A stretch of DNA of 64,000 bases from Toxorhynchites rutilus septentrionalis (taxonomy: Eukaryota > Arthropoda > Insecta > Diptera > Culicidae), in the NCBI RefSeq assembly GCF_029784135.1, contig NC_073745.1, positions 102,318,125 to 102,382,124 of the forward strand, read 5' to 3'. How positions within the stretch are numbered: the stretch's first letter is position 1; every line of letters starts with the position of its first letter. Under the pieces are notes generated by a model that worked only from the letters and a program-made list of their open reading frames with translations, had not been told where the DNA came from and ran no database searches. Position numbers and translations under genes: made by a program. Shown here piece by piece: positions 44,233-55,376 of this stretch.

Positions 44233-46428
44233 GTCTCTATTTATAATAATATTTTATTCCTTTGGATTGGACGGTGCATTCGCGCATTCCGTTCCACCAA
44301 GAAGCCCTAGCAATGCTCTTGTTCCATGTGAAAAACAACATCCCTTCAAGACACAACCCTCCGTTCCGCTCCATACCAACTTTTATCGATTTCCACCCGG
44401 CATTTCCACTCCAGAAACTTCACAATCAGATGTTTCCAGTCCCGGAACTGCCACACACCGATCTCTGGTTTCCTACTGCCGAGGATGCCCCGGACGACGG
44501 GGGAGAAAATATGTGACGTTGCGGATGTGCGGCACGCGTCACTCGTAGATTCTCGACAGTTTCTGCCGATCCGCTTGGATTGCTTCCCTCGTGTTCCTCA
44601 CGCGCTGCTGTGTGTATAAATTCCCTTCTCGACGCGGAGGAGAATACACCACCAAAGGGATTGATTGCATTATTCATCAGGCCACATGATGTGGAACGGA
44701 CTTGCGCAAACCACCCAGGGGCCTTGACTTCGGCGAAAGTTCAATTTGGTTTTGCAGCAAAACTATCACTTTCATTAGCGGCACCTTGCAACCGAAATTG
44801 ATGAGTTTTTGGGACCCATTTCTGGTACCAAAATTCGTACTCCTTTACTCTTTCGCCGTATGAAATCCTCTGTGCTTCAAAGCTGCTCCTTTTCCAATCG
44901 TCACCGGACATCGTAATAAATTTGAAACATCACTTTGCGCTCGACTGAGCCTGAAAATCAGCAGCAGACTTTTCCGTTTTCCGGCAGCTCCGGTCTGGCA
45001 GCATTCCGGGGCGACTGATGCGAATACCGACGAAGCAAGAACCCACAAAACCATGAACGGATTTCCACGAGATGCTTCCCGTTCTAATGGCTCATGGACG
45101 TAACATCAGGCACGGGGCAAGGGTGGGTATACTCAGTCGGGGGGCAGAAATGCGTCAGCTGTTCTGAAGGACTTCAGATTCCGCCGACATCGGCGTCATG
45201 GTCGACGTCGTTGCCGCCGCGTCTGATCCAGTTGCTGCTCATAGGGTGTATTTTCCAATTCACGCACCGGTTAAGATTGGGTTCAATTGATTTCTGTGTC
45301 AAATGAATGCATCCTCGTTCAGTGAGAATTCAACGGTATTGCCGGTGGGGGCGGCGGAAGATTGCCATAAAAATTTTGCGAATTCACAATGTCATTGGAA
45401 TGAACTTAACGAACTCGTTAATTCAACATTAATTTGAATTAAAATATTCCAGCCATATGGCACCCGCCATGTTTTTGATGCCAACATCTCACACGTCAGA
45501 AGTATTTGTTTTCTTCAAAACAGCGATCCGCGTTGACGGCAGTGAGTTTCGTTTACTAGTTTAGGGGAGCGTCAAAGAACAGCTGTTTTTCAGTCGGAGT
45601 GAACGTTTTCAGAATTAAAATTATGAATTAAAATTAGCTTTCCCATATCAAATTAGTATTCTGTTTAAATTAAAAACATTTTTGTTTGCAGGTGGGGAAA
45701 AAGTCTCATACGTAAAATATTTATGAAGACAACTTTATATTATAAAGAAAAAAATCAGCAACAATGTTGGAATTGTATGACCATATGGTTGAATGAAAGT
45801 CAGAAATACGTGTTTCTAATAATTAAATAACATAATGTGAAAATTTTCATTAAAATTTTAAAATTTGAAAACCGGCTTCGTGTCTTCTAATCTGGTAGAG
45901 ATTACACTAACGATTTTGGGACCCAAATTATGACTCAAACTTGAAGTCGCCACCAGACCTCGACGTTATCGCGAATTACCAATTTACCACCATCTGACAT
46001 ATCGTGATGTCGATGATGAACTTTTACAGCAGAGGGATAGTGAGATAGGCGGTGACGGTAGGTAGAGTGAGATAGCGATAATCGTGTCATACACCTGCAT
46101 TATTCGGTTTAAAAAATTTAATGAAATGTCGTTTTGAACATATGTAAAATATTTGGAACAGGAGAAAAAACATTAAATCTCTTCCAAGATAACATTAAAG
46201 TATACAGTGAAATATAAAAATATATAATCTTTGGCTCACATTTTGCAGGTAAGGCACACTAATAGTTTCTCATGTCATCTGTAGAGCGTAATTTTTTGTT
46301 CGTCACACTGATCCAGTGGTGTAGCGTGATCTGGTGACACCCGAGGCGGGTTACTAGAGAATCTCCCCTCCATAATATTTAGTGTTGTTTTCGAATGAAA
46401 AATCAAACTTATTTAAACAAGAAACATA
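44233..46428. other. Interval with GC-richer block, no gene assigned
   Basis: 44250-45310 is clearly more GC-rich than the rest of the window and free of recognisable transposon motifs. It could be host non-coding or untranslated sequence. The rest (45310-46428) is AT-rich. Short frames on both strands carry no motif. Confidence 0.4.
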
Positions 46429-46430
46429 TA

Positions 46431-47715
46431 TTAGGCTGTCAAAAAAGTCCTGCGGTATTTCCACGAGGTGTCGTTGTAAGCGCGTAGTTCTAAGTGTATT
46501 CATTGTATCGAGTCATACTATAGCTTGTTGGAAAGGTATTTTTGCGCACTATAATATAGTCCTTGACAGTGTTTTGTTTGGTTAAGTCGTTCGTGAGTTA
46601 TAGTGTCGCAAATATGGAGCAAATTGAAGAGAAAATCCGACATATTTTACAGTACTACTATGACAAAGGCAAAAATGCATCTCAAGCTGCCAATAAAATT
46701 TTTGCAGTTTATGGACCTGATACAGTTTCCATTTCCACTGCACAACGATGGTTTCAACGTTTTCGTTCTGGTGTAGAGGTCGTCGAAGATGCGCCACGCT
46801 CCGGAAGGCCTGTCGTCGAAAATTGCGACAAAATCGCTGAATTAGCCGAGAAAGACCGGCATAGTAGCAGCCGTAGCATCGGCCAAGAGCTGGGGATAAG
46901 TCATCAAACTGTTATTAACCATTTGAAGAAGCTTGGATTCACAAAGAAGCTCGATGTATGGGGGCCACACACGTTGACGCAAAAAAACATCTTTGACCGT
47001 ATCGACGCATGTGAATCGCTGCTGAATCGCAACAAAATCGACCCGTTTCTGAAGCGGATGGTGACTGGCGATGAAAAGTGGGTCACTTACGACAACGTGA
47101 AGCGCAAACGGTCGTGGTCGAAGCCCGCTGAAGCGGCTCAGACGATGGCCAAGCCCTCATTAACGGCCAGGAAGGTTCTGCTGTGTGTTTGGTGGGATTG
47201 TCAAGGAATAATCTATTATGAGCTGCTTCCCTATGGCCAAACGCTCAATTCGGACCTGTACTGCCAACAACTGGACCGCTTGAAGGTAGCACTCATGAAG
47301 AAGAGGCCATCTTTGATAAACAGAGGCCGCATTGTCTTCCATCAGGACAACGCCAGGCCACACACTTCTTTGGTGACGCGCCAGAAGCTCCGGGAGCTCG
47401 GATGGGAGGTTCTTTTGCATCCGCCGTATAGTCCGGACCTTGCACCAAGTGACTACCACCTGTTTTTGTCCATGGCGAACGAGCTAGGTAGTCAGAAGTT
47501 AGCCACAAAAGAGGCCTGTGAAAATTGGCTATCCGAGTTTTTTTCCAATAAGGAAGCGAGCTTCTATAACAGAGGTATTATGAAGTTGGCATCTCGTTGG
47601 GAACAAGTCATCGAACAAAACGGCGCATATTTGACATATAACAGATGATTGTAACTAATTTTATGAACAAATGAAAATTTAAAAAAAATACCGCAGGACT
47701 TTTTTGACAGCCTAA
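46431..47715 (+). mobile_element. Mariner (DD34D) transposon, apparently intact
   Basis: A 1285-bp element with perfect 30-bp terminal inverted repeats (start TTAGGCTGTCAAAAAAGTCC; 46431-46460 and 47686-47715) sits between TA dinucleotides at 46429-46430 and 47716-47717. It has one full-length open transposase and a single gene without introns. All features needed in cis and trans look present. Confidence 0.95.
46614..47648 (+). CDS. Mariner transposase (DD34D), full length
   Basis: The 344-residue frame starts at the ATG at 46614 (MEQIEEKIRHIL); upstream in-frame codons have no ATG. Helix-turn-helix regions lie at about residues 8-50 and 85-108. The linker block usually written WVPHEL is WGPHTL at 116-121. 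Catalytic residues are Asp153 (VTGDEKWVTYD), Asp245 (VFHQDNARPHTS) and Asp280 (YSPDLAPSDYHLF), with 34 residues between the last two as in true mariners. Length and motif order are normal and no lesion is seen. The subgroup appears close to mellifera or related insect mariners, but this was not tested. Confidence 0.95.
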   Translation: MEQIEEKIRHILQYYYDKGKNASQAANKIFAVYGPDTVSISTAQRWFQRFRSGVEVVEDAPRSGRPVVENCDKIAELAEKDRHSSSRSIGQELGISHQTVINHLKKLGFTKKLDVWGPHTLTQKNIFDRIDACESLLNRNKIDPFLKRMVTGDEKWVTYDNVKRKRSWSKPAEAAQTMAKPSLTARKVLLCVWWDCQGIIYYELLPYGQTLNSDLYCQQLDRLKVALMKKRPSLINRGRIVFHQDNARPHTSLVTRQKLRELGWEVLLHPPYSPDLAPSDYHLFLSMANELGSQKLATKEACENWLSEFFSNKEASFYNRGIMKLASRWEQVIEQNGAYLTYNR

Positions 47716-48228
47716 TATAATGTTAACCACCTCGAAAAAACACCCTATGCAACATATCAGCTCAATCGGGCTTAGAGGAGATTGGCGCAAAGCGGTCAAA
47801 GTTTGAGTTTTTTGAAAATCGAAAAATCACCCAAGGGAGTAAAGGAAATCTGGGTTTCCGAAAAAAAAAATTGATGCCTAATGTATGAAAGTTGAATGAA
47901 AAGTCGAGATCTAGTGTCATGTCAATTTTTTTCGGACTACGAAACATGGTTTTGAGTGCCAATAAAAATAGTTATATCAATTTTTCATTCGGAACTTGCT
48001 CGATAATATACCCTATGCAAAACATGAGCTCATTCGAACTTCATTTATTAGTGTTGCAGACGTAAAGATTTACGTTTTTTTTAAAAACCGAAAAATCCCC
48101 GGAAATTAGGGTTTTCAAAAAATGTTTTCGATGCCAAAGTCCCAGAGTTTCGATTTTTGATTTTTTTTTTTTCGAGATGACACTAGATCTCGACGATTCA
48201 TGCAATTTTAAGACATTTGGCATCAAAT

Positions 48229-48345
48229 TTCGGGTTCAATTCCCGATCGGTGAAGGATTTTTTCGGGTTGGAAATTTTCTTGACATGCCATGGATGAAAT
48301 GCGCTCACGCAATGTCTCAAAATGTTAATTTGGTAAAATTTCTAT
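48229..48345 (+). mobile_element. tRNA-SINE fragment, family 3, copy B
   Basis: GGGTTCAATTCCCGATCGG (B-box region) is followed by AAGGATTTTTTCGGGTTGGA and AATTTTCTTGACATGCC, matching 36787-36880. It lies inside foldback FB2. Confidence 0.65.
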
Positions 48346-48448
48346 GTCTGTGACAAAACCAGTCCGTTATTTAATTTTTTTTTATTATCTTGCTTACTGG
48401 TTCAGTTTGATGCTATAAAGGAAAATTCTAACATTTAATCATCTTCAA

Positions 48449-48505
48449 GATAACTCGTCCAGCTTAAACCTTTGTAGGAGAATGAGGTGGGACCATCATT
48501 ATATA
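48449..48505 (+). repeat. 50-bp dispersed motif, copy 3
   Basis: AGCTTAAACCTTTGTAGGAG then ATGAGGTGGGACCATCAT, shared with 29504-29556 and 37052-37105. Confidence 0.6.
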
Positions 48506-48721
48506 TATAAAAAAGAATTTCGATAACCCCGATTTCCTTTACTCCCTTGGGTGATTTTTCGATTTCCAAAAAACTCAAACTTTGACCGCTTTGCACTACT
48601 CTCCCTTAAGTCCGATTGAGCTGATATTTTGCATAGGGTATTTTTTCGAGGTGGTGAACATTTTTTATGAGTTAACTTTTTTAAATTAGAGATGATCATT
48701 TTTATTGGCACCCTAATATAC

Positions 48722-49245
48722 AGCCATTCCATGCCAAACCGATATAGTGGTTCTCAGATTTTCGTCAAAAGTGGTAATTTAGTTCTTTGTTACAAAACAT
48801 TAGACTCGTTTTTTTTTATTTTTTTATTAGGGTGCCCATTTGTATTTTAGGGTGATCCAAAAATTTTTCCCAAAAATTACTTTTTCAAAAAAAATCATAA
48901 CTTTTGAACTACTGAACCAATTTAGATAATCGATATATCTAATTGAATTCAATAAGCTACCCTTTCAAAAAAATGAATATGCATAAAAAAATGGATTTTA
49001 TTCTGTAATTATTGATTGTAGTCGTTTTTTATTGTTTTCATGGCTTTGGACTAGAGGGCGCTTTATTTTTAATATTTTTTCTTGAAACCTGAGGATTTTT
49101 TACATAACATATCGCGATACCAGAGATGTAATTTTTCAAAGTTAACCGATGGTTTGAAAACACAATTTTTCCTCCATTTTCCCACTATAAAAATTCAACT
49201 TTTGAACTACTGAACCGATTCAGATGACCGTCATATCAAATCGAT
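48722..49245 (-). mobile_element. Foldback MITE, AGCCATTCC family, copy 2
   Basis: It begins AGCCATTCCATGCCAAACCG and shares CTTTGGACTAGAGGGCGC and other interior blocks with 20517-21203 in the reverse orientation. The far arm is rearranged or truncated at about 49245, where a mariner relic starts. Confidence 0.75.
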
Positions 49246-49246
49246 T

Positions 49247-50460
49247 TATTTCTCAACATAGTCTCCTTTTAGCTCGATACACTTTATCCAGCGATGCTCC
49301 AACTTCTTGGATCCATCTGAAAAAAAAAAACCTTTTCTCGAGGTCCTCGAGGACCTCCTCATTCGACTTAAACTTAAACTTTTTGAAACAAAAAAAATAT
49401 ATAGAAGGTTGTGTCCAAGACACGACCACTTTGTTGACGTAGAAATACGCTGTTATTTTGTTCAAGTCCTCTGCGCTCTTCTCAACAGAATCCCTTTCTA
49501 TTAATACTTCAGGTCTCGAAAAGCTTAGCTGTCATCCTTGGTAGAGATGGTTTTGTTACTGTCATGCGAAACCAAATCACACACAAAATTCCTGAACAAT
49601 TATTTTCATGATGTTCCGATGATAACCTAGTTTGATGATTCCCCACACAATTGTGTGGTTCAGAATCTTAATGGAATGACGTTAGTTTGATGTAATGATT
49701 GCAATGTCAGAGAAATCAGCGAGTAATTAGTTTGGTCGCGTCCACAGCTCAATTCGAAACGAAGACATGTGATGACGCAAGGCAAGGAAGACCAACTTGC
49801 TTCGTATTCAGAACGATACTGGAAGTTTGCCTCAGTGAGATCCAATATTTATGCTCTGGGCAAATATTCTCCTTCATACTTCTTCTTCTTTTCTTCTTTA
49901 CTCACGGTGACTTTAAATCATTCTCCTTCGTTGATCGCCGATAATTTGCTTGTTATTGACGGCATGGGTAGGGAAGCCCACAAATGACAAATGAATGGGA
50001 AAATGGAAATTCTTCTAGTTTACATCAATTTAAACAATTTACACACCAGGGGATTGTAATAAATAACATCAAAAATAAATCTTAGGAAATTTCCGATTCG
50101 TTTGGTATGTAAACCGTTAAAATCCGTTCGCGACAAAAATAGTTATTAACTTTAACTTTATTTCATAAAAACGTGACCTGTTTTCTGATTTGGCACCCTT
50201 AATAAAAGACGTAGCTCTACGTCAAAAAGTCGCACGGTGCCAAATCTGGAGAATACGGTGGATGGGGCAGCAGTTCGTAGTGCAATTCGACCGATTTGGA
50301 CGTGGCGACGGCGGAATTTCCATTTTTTTCCATTTTTTCCAATTATCTAAAATCCGCGGACACGCCCGCTTCCACACACGGTCAAAACAAAACTACGAGT
50401 CCGATTCGGCTGAAATTTTGACAGTAGTTGTTTACGAGAATGTACTACACGATAAGTAAT
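49247..50460 (-). pseudogene. Mariner relic split by a GACGTAG-ended insertion
   Basis: On the minus strand, 50232-50300 reads AVATSKSVELHYELLPHPPY then SPDLAPCDF, the third catalytic Asp block of a mariner. 49247-49390 reads FKSNEEVLEDLEK and, after a frame change, HRWIKCIELKGDYVEK, its C-terminus. The two parts are separated by the repeat element at 49390-50228. The N-terminal half and first two catalytic Asp blocks are absent; 50300-50460 resembles the untranslated 5' part of the same element. Confidence 0.72.
49390..50228 (+). mobile_element. GACGTAG-ended element G2, copy 1
   Basis: It starts near TATATAGAAGGTTGTGTCCA with TTGTTGACGTAGAAATACGC and ends with GACCTGTTTTCTGATTTGGC, ACCC and GACGTAGCTCTACGTC. 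A longer copy is at 53695-55820. Insertion between adjacent codons of a mariner relic defines both ends within a few bases. No coding capacity was recognised. Confidence 0.7.
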
Positions 50461-50939
50461 CTCTCTTGCGATAATGACACCATCGGAAGATGAGGCTAAG
50501 TACTCATCGGACCGCCCTCGTATATATATGTATAGATTTGCTAGAATTAATCGTATCAGTCACCTTACTTGCAAAACAAAAATGGCCCCGATTTGCATAT
50601 ATTTGCCACTTCGATTTCACCAAGCACCTTGGTTTTGATTGCTATTGCGAATCAAACATAAATCAAGCCTGATTTCCATTGAGACAATACTTCAGATTTT
50701 TAAAATGTCTGATAATTGATATTTATTCATTTTACACTGTAATGAATTGTGATGGAGCGCCCAAATCGATTCATGCGGATATCTTATGACTGAGTAATAA
50801 TTGTAAGTACAGTGGAACCCCGATTATCTGCGAGCGGATGTTCCGCGGTGCGGATGGGGTATAGATCGAGTCCACGTGGACAGGAAGAATATTTTTTTAA
50901 AATACAACCACCAGTGTTCTGATAAAAATATACGTGGAA

Positions 50940-51575
50940 TAAGGTAGCTTCGGAATATTTCAGGAGGTGATAGAGGATCATATTTGATGAAAAAAATCTA
51001 CGCATTTGGTCTATTCTCAACAAGAGTTGTTGAACTTTTCTTGAGTCGAATTTTATGTCTTGAACTGACTCTTATTTAGAAAGCACGCTACTTAGAATAA
51101 TTATGCTACTCATTTGAAAGATAAGAAAATTTTGCGTAGAATGCAGTTGTAAAACATTTAAATTAATTGAACCAAGTAACTTTTAGAGGTAAAGATGAAA
51201 CTTAAATTAAAAAGGTTTTTATAAATTTTCCAAAAATGCATGATAAACTAGATTGTTTCTATCAACCAAATTGAAGCTGTTCAACCATTCTACAATTCTT
51301 TCCTTGACACTACACTGTTATCCTTCTTTATATTAAAATTTAAATGATTCACAACATAATTTATGCACAATTTTCTCAAATGAAAGCAATTGAATCGTGC
51401 TAAGCAGCGTAATTTTTGAATTAAAGTCAGTTCAAGGCAAAAAAACGATCTCAAGGAAAAGTTCAATAATTCATTCGTAGATGAGATTTGACCACAAGCG
51501 TGGAAGATTTTCTTCATCAAATACGATCCTCTATCACCTGAAATATTTCGGATCAGCTACCTAACAATTTGTATA
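50940..51575 (+). repeat. Imperfect inverted repeat, ~300-bp arms
   Basis: The left arm (GGAATATTTCAGG...GATAGAGGATCATATTTGAT...GTTGAACTTTTCTTGAG...CTTGAACTGACTCTTAT) is found inverted at about 51265-51575. A third, direct-to-second copy lies at about 56470-56730. Confidence 0.75.
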
Positions 51576-51579
51576 TAAC

Positions 51580-53690
51580 AATATTTCAAACAGATATAAT
51601 AGTTTTCGATATTCTATTTAATTTATGAGAAAGTTTTCTCAGCAGTTTAACCCATTAACGACCAAACTGTAAATTTTTTTTTTAACGAACTCCATTCATT
51701 AATTTTGATTATTGGCGTCACAGAAACCCAAATCTTCAAGAATAATTTTTTTCCTTCCTTCCGTTTTCCGGAAAATGACAAAAAGACGAAAAATCGCCAA
51801 ACAAAAACATTGGCTAAACCTATCACAATGTGTGTTCTTTTATCAAAGTAATACTGTAAGAAAGTTTACATATTTTTGCATTTTAGAAGGTTTTATTTTT
51901 TAGTAGGTTATGTGAGGTTATGTACCCTTCGCACATAGTTGCTTTAATCCGAATTTATTGTCCAATAAAGTTATACAAAATCGAATGAAATCGATGTTAA
52001 GTGATAGCTAATAAATTGAGCTATCATTTGATGCCAAAAGCTTACCATATGGTAGCTTTCCAAAGCCTTGAAAAATTATCAAGGTTGCTGTTCGATTTTT
52101 CGAACGCTTGGCCTGAAATGGGTTAAACATTTCTTCATGTTTTTGAGGAATCAATTAACTTTCTATTAAATTAATTGATTTCTCATAAACTTATTTCAAT
52201 CGGGCAGCAGATTTCAAACCAAAAATGTACAAATTTTCAAAAAATGCGGAGGATCGGGGCAGCGACTGATTAATTTGGCGTTGAATTGTTCTTTAGTAAA
52301 CTGTTCGAATTTGATAAGTGATGTTTTGATAAAGATTTTAGCGGAGGAAAACCACAGAGCAATACACATAACTTTTTCGGGCAAGGTTAGTAAAAAAATC
52401 AATGAGTCATGAGTTTTCTGATGTATACACCGATTCTGCATTCCGTTCGAAACCATTATTTCGTTCGAGATATAATTTTGCATTCCCAATATTTTTGCCC
52501 ATTTAATGTTCGAAGAGAAGCAGATTGAACGAAATGCAAAAACAACTTGAACGGAATACAGGATGGAATTTCATCAAGTCGATCGAGATATTTCGAAACG
52601 ATCGAAATATAGAATAGGGGTGGTGGTTTTTCCCCGCGAGCATTTTGAAAGCCATCTAGACACCCAATGAAGAAAGGTCAATAGGCAGTTGAAAAATTAA
52701 AAAATATACATAATACGCTATTAGTACCCTCCCAAAACTATTGCGGAAAAGGTTTCGCATTGCGCCGATGACTTAAAGTGAAGCGAATGTGTAAATGAAT
52801 CGACATTTCCTGTGACCAATCGTACTCCGGAGTGGGCAAAAAAAAACTACACTCGACAAAAAAAAAGAGGAGCAAAATGCGACATCGAAATTTTTTAATG
52901 ATTTTTGAAACGCTATAACTCTGTTATAAAATAATGCATTTATCAAAGCAACAACTGGACCTTGTAGAGAATATTTTCAAGTTTGCAGTGGGCAGATTTG
53001 ACAATCGATTTGCGGTGCGCTCATTATTTCATGAAATATTCATGATTCAAAATTAAAGTATAAACGGATCATTCGATAGAGAATACCTCTGTAGAAAATA
53101 GTTCTACTGAAACTTTCTATGAATCAGATGAAAGCGAAATAATCAGGTTGATTGAATTGTTATTGTGAATATATTTTTAAAATTTATAGCATGGTCTATT
53201 CCTTCTTTTCTTTTCTTGAAGTTCTATTTAATTGATAAAAAAATTTATGCATATAAAATTGTTCTATTTGTTTTTGTGCGCTTCATAAACTCGAAAAGTT
53301 CGCCTCTGATGGAGTTCATATTATGACACAATATAAAATCCACTTCAAGGATTGTTATTGCTACTACCAACCCCTCAGGAAGCTTTAAGCAGATGGAATA
53401 AGCACACTTCTGAAGTAAAGCTGTGAGCCTAAATCAACTTTCTAGTATTGAATAAGTATTCTATGTGGTAGCAACACATTTTTTTTGCAAGTGTTTAAAA
53501 AATCGTGAACTAAAATTGTATTCGAATGATTTTAAATCCATTTAATTTTATTCGATTGGCGATACTCAAGATCAATCTTTGGAATTGTGTGATGTAGATT
53601 CGGGTGCGGATTGTTCAACTGTATATTGTGCGTTTCCGTGTTGGAATACTGGATAGCCAAAGCGTGGCAGGGTACAGGTAGTAGAATTTA
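51580..53690. other. Interval without recognised features
   Basis: AT-rich DNA. No frame with family motifs and no obvious repeats other than homopolymers. Confidence 0.45.
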
Positions 53691-54109
53691 AAAAAAAAAA
53701 TATAGTAGGTTGTGTCCAAGATACGACCGCATTGTTGACGTAGAACTACGCTGTTATTTTATATAAGTCGCTTGTTTATACCTTCGGATATTATTCTATA
53801 ATGCTGTGACATTTTCGAAACAACTGCTTAGTAGAATAATCTTTGAAATGGTTTTTCATTGTAGAATCAGTTGACGATAATTGATTGATGATTCATTCTC
53901 GCAAAACAATACACTAGCTGATCGTATGGCGCAATTTATTTCATGTCAATGCATTGAAAATTTACCTCGAACGCTATTCCGGTGGCCTTTTTCGCAATTG
54001 ACATAGACTCGCCTACAGTCGATTATATACATGTTACACCAGCACCATTATTCCACGTCTCATAACTACATCAATATATCTTTGGCACCAAATGGAAACA
54101 ACAATGACA

Positions 54110-54387
54110 ACACTTCTTCTTCTTCTTCTATGGCACTAACGTTCCTAGAGGAACTCCGCCGTCTCAACGTAGTATTACTTGCGTCATTTTCATTAGTACT
54201 TAGTTGAGATTTCTATGCCAAATAACACGCCATGAATGCATTCTGAGTGGCAAGCTCTAGAATACGCGTGACCACAGTGCAAGTTAGAGGAAATTTCTTT
54301 GAAGAAAAATTTCCCCGACCAGAACGGGAATCGAACCCGAACACCCGGCATGTTAGGTTTGACGCTAACCACTCGGCCACGGGAGCA
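54110..54387 (-). mobile_element. tRNA-derived SINE, family 1, copy B
   Basis: The minus strand reads GTGCTCCCGTGGCCGAGTGG (A box), GGTTCGATTCCCGTTCTGGT (B box), ACTTGCACTGTGGTCACGCG and CAACTAAGTACTAA. It ends in a GAA repeat (CTT run at 54113-54128 on the plus strand). It matches 17225-17490. Confidence 0.88.
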
Positions 54388-54910
54388 CAACACTTGTAAG
54401 TATCAAATATCATGCTACATGTTATTTAGTATTGCCTCAAAGCAATCGCACCTCTAGGCATCGTCCGTACAACGTAAACCAAGCGCCAAACAATCGTTCG
54501 CCATAGCATGCTTAAAGAACCATACATTGGTGGCTTGAAGCTACTAGGAATACAAATACTTCTCACCATTTTGCGCTATTCTCAAAAGAAACGCTTTTGT
54601 TAATATTACTGGCCTCAAAAAAGTTGCATTACCTTCTCATGCTCGAGAGAAGCGCAGCAGTCACCCTTAATGGAGGAATTTTTGCTACTGGTAAGCGAAA
54701 CCTAATCACATACAAAACTCCAGAACGACATTTACTTTCTTGGTGACTAAACAAGCGAAATAAACTCTTTTTGTTAATATCAACAACCTCGAAAACAGTA
54801 GCAATGCTTCATTATGATCAATATTAGCGCAAATGCAATCCTAGTTGAAGGTAGTTTTGCGACTGGCACGCGAATCTAAATAACTTATAACGCTTCGCCA
54901 TAACGTCAGT

Positions 54911-55165
54911 TTAATATATTGATGCATTCTCAAAGGCACCAAAGAAGCCGTTCACATTTTCGACCGACGCACCGAAATCGCCTATTTTGCTGTTGTTCAA
55001 TGCGGTGTCACACTCGCGAAGGCTCGGTTCAGTGCGAGCGCTTTTCACTACACCAACATCGCGTGCATCATTAGATGACGCTTGCCTCGAAATTTCATTG
55101 CCCCTGGCAATGCGACCGTTTTTTGCAGGGCTAGAGCCTGCCTCCATCTTCTTCTTGCTCATCAC
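54911..55165 (-). CDS. Hypothetical 84-residue ORF in G2 copy 2
   Basis: The minus-strand frame opens MMSKKKMEAGSSPAKNGR and ends FGAFENASIY. The N-terminus is basic and low in hydrophobic residues. I do not recognise it. It is absent from the shorter G2 copy at 49390-50228, so it may be a later insertion or chance. Confidence 0.2.
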   Translation of the reverse strand: MMSKKKMEAGSSPAKNGRIARGNEISRQASSNDARDVGVVKSARTEPSLRECDTALNNSKIGDFGASVENVNGFFGAFENASIY

Positions 55166-55350
55166 ACACTACACGAAACGTCGAATTTATGACGCGGGAA
55201 GAAAAACACACGATACGAATAACGAACAGAAAAAGCAAACGACGATATCCAAGTTGGACTACCACTGGTGGGGTCCAATCTTAGATCGAAGTGCAGCGAA
55301 AGCAAATTGAACTGGATTGCTCAACAGTCCGATGCCGAATGAAATTTTGC

Positions 55351-55376
55351 CTTTCTTTCTTTCTTTCTTTCTTTTT
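55351..55376. repeat. (CTTT)n microsatellite
   Basis: About six CTTT units. Confidence 0.88.

Larger units (their letters stand above)
47718..48675 (+). mobile_element. Foldback element FB2
   Basis: The left arm (about 47718-47860: TAACCACCTCGAAAAAACAC, CTATGCAACATATCAGCTCA, AATCACCCAAGGGAGTAAAG) is inverted at about 48515-48675. The centre has a second degenerate copy of the same block (from about 48005) and inverted TAGTGTCAT/ATGACACTA pieces. The mariner at 46431-47715 abuts its left end. Confidence 0.75.

Noticed and set aside
44180..44548. 122-codon plus-strand frame as a gene
   Set aside because: No motif, overlapping frames of similar length on both strands, and its start lies in the inverted end of the TTAA element.
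51290..51520. 76-codon minus-strand frame as a gene
   Set aside because: It lies in one arm of an inverted repeat, and the other arm has no matching open frame.
54305..54387. Functional tRNA gene on the minus strand
   Set aside because: Same SINE head as 17225, followed by the SINE body and a GAA tail.
54911..55165. Histone-like protein (basic MSKKK start)
   Set aside because: Only the first residues are suggestive. The rest lacks any histone or linker-histone pattern.
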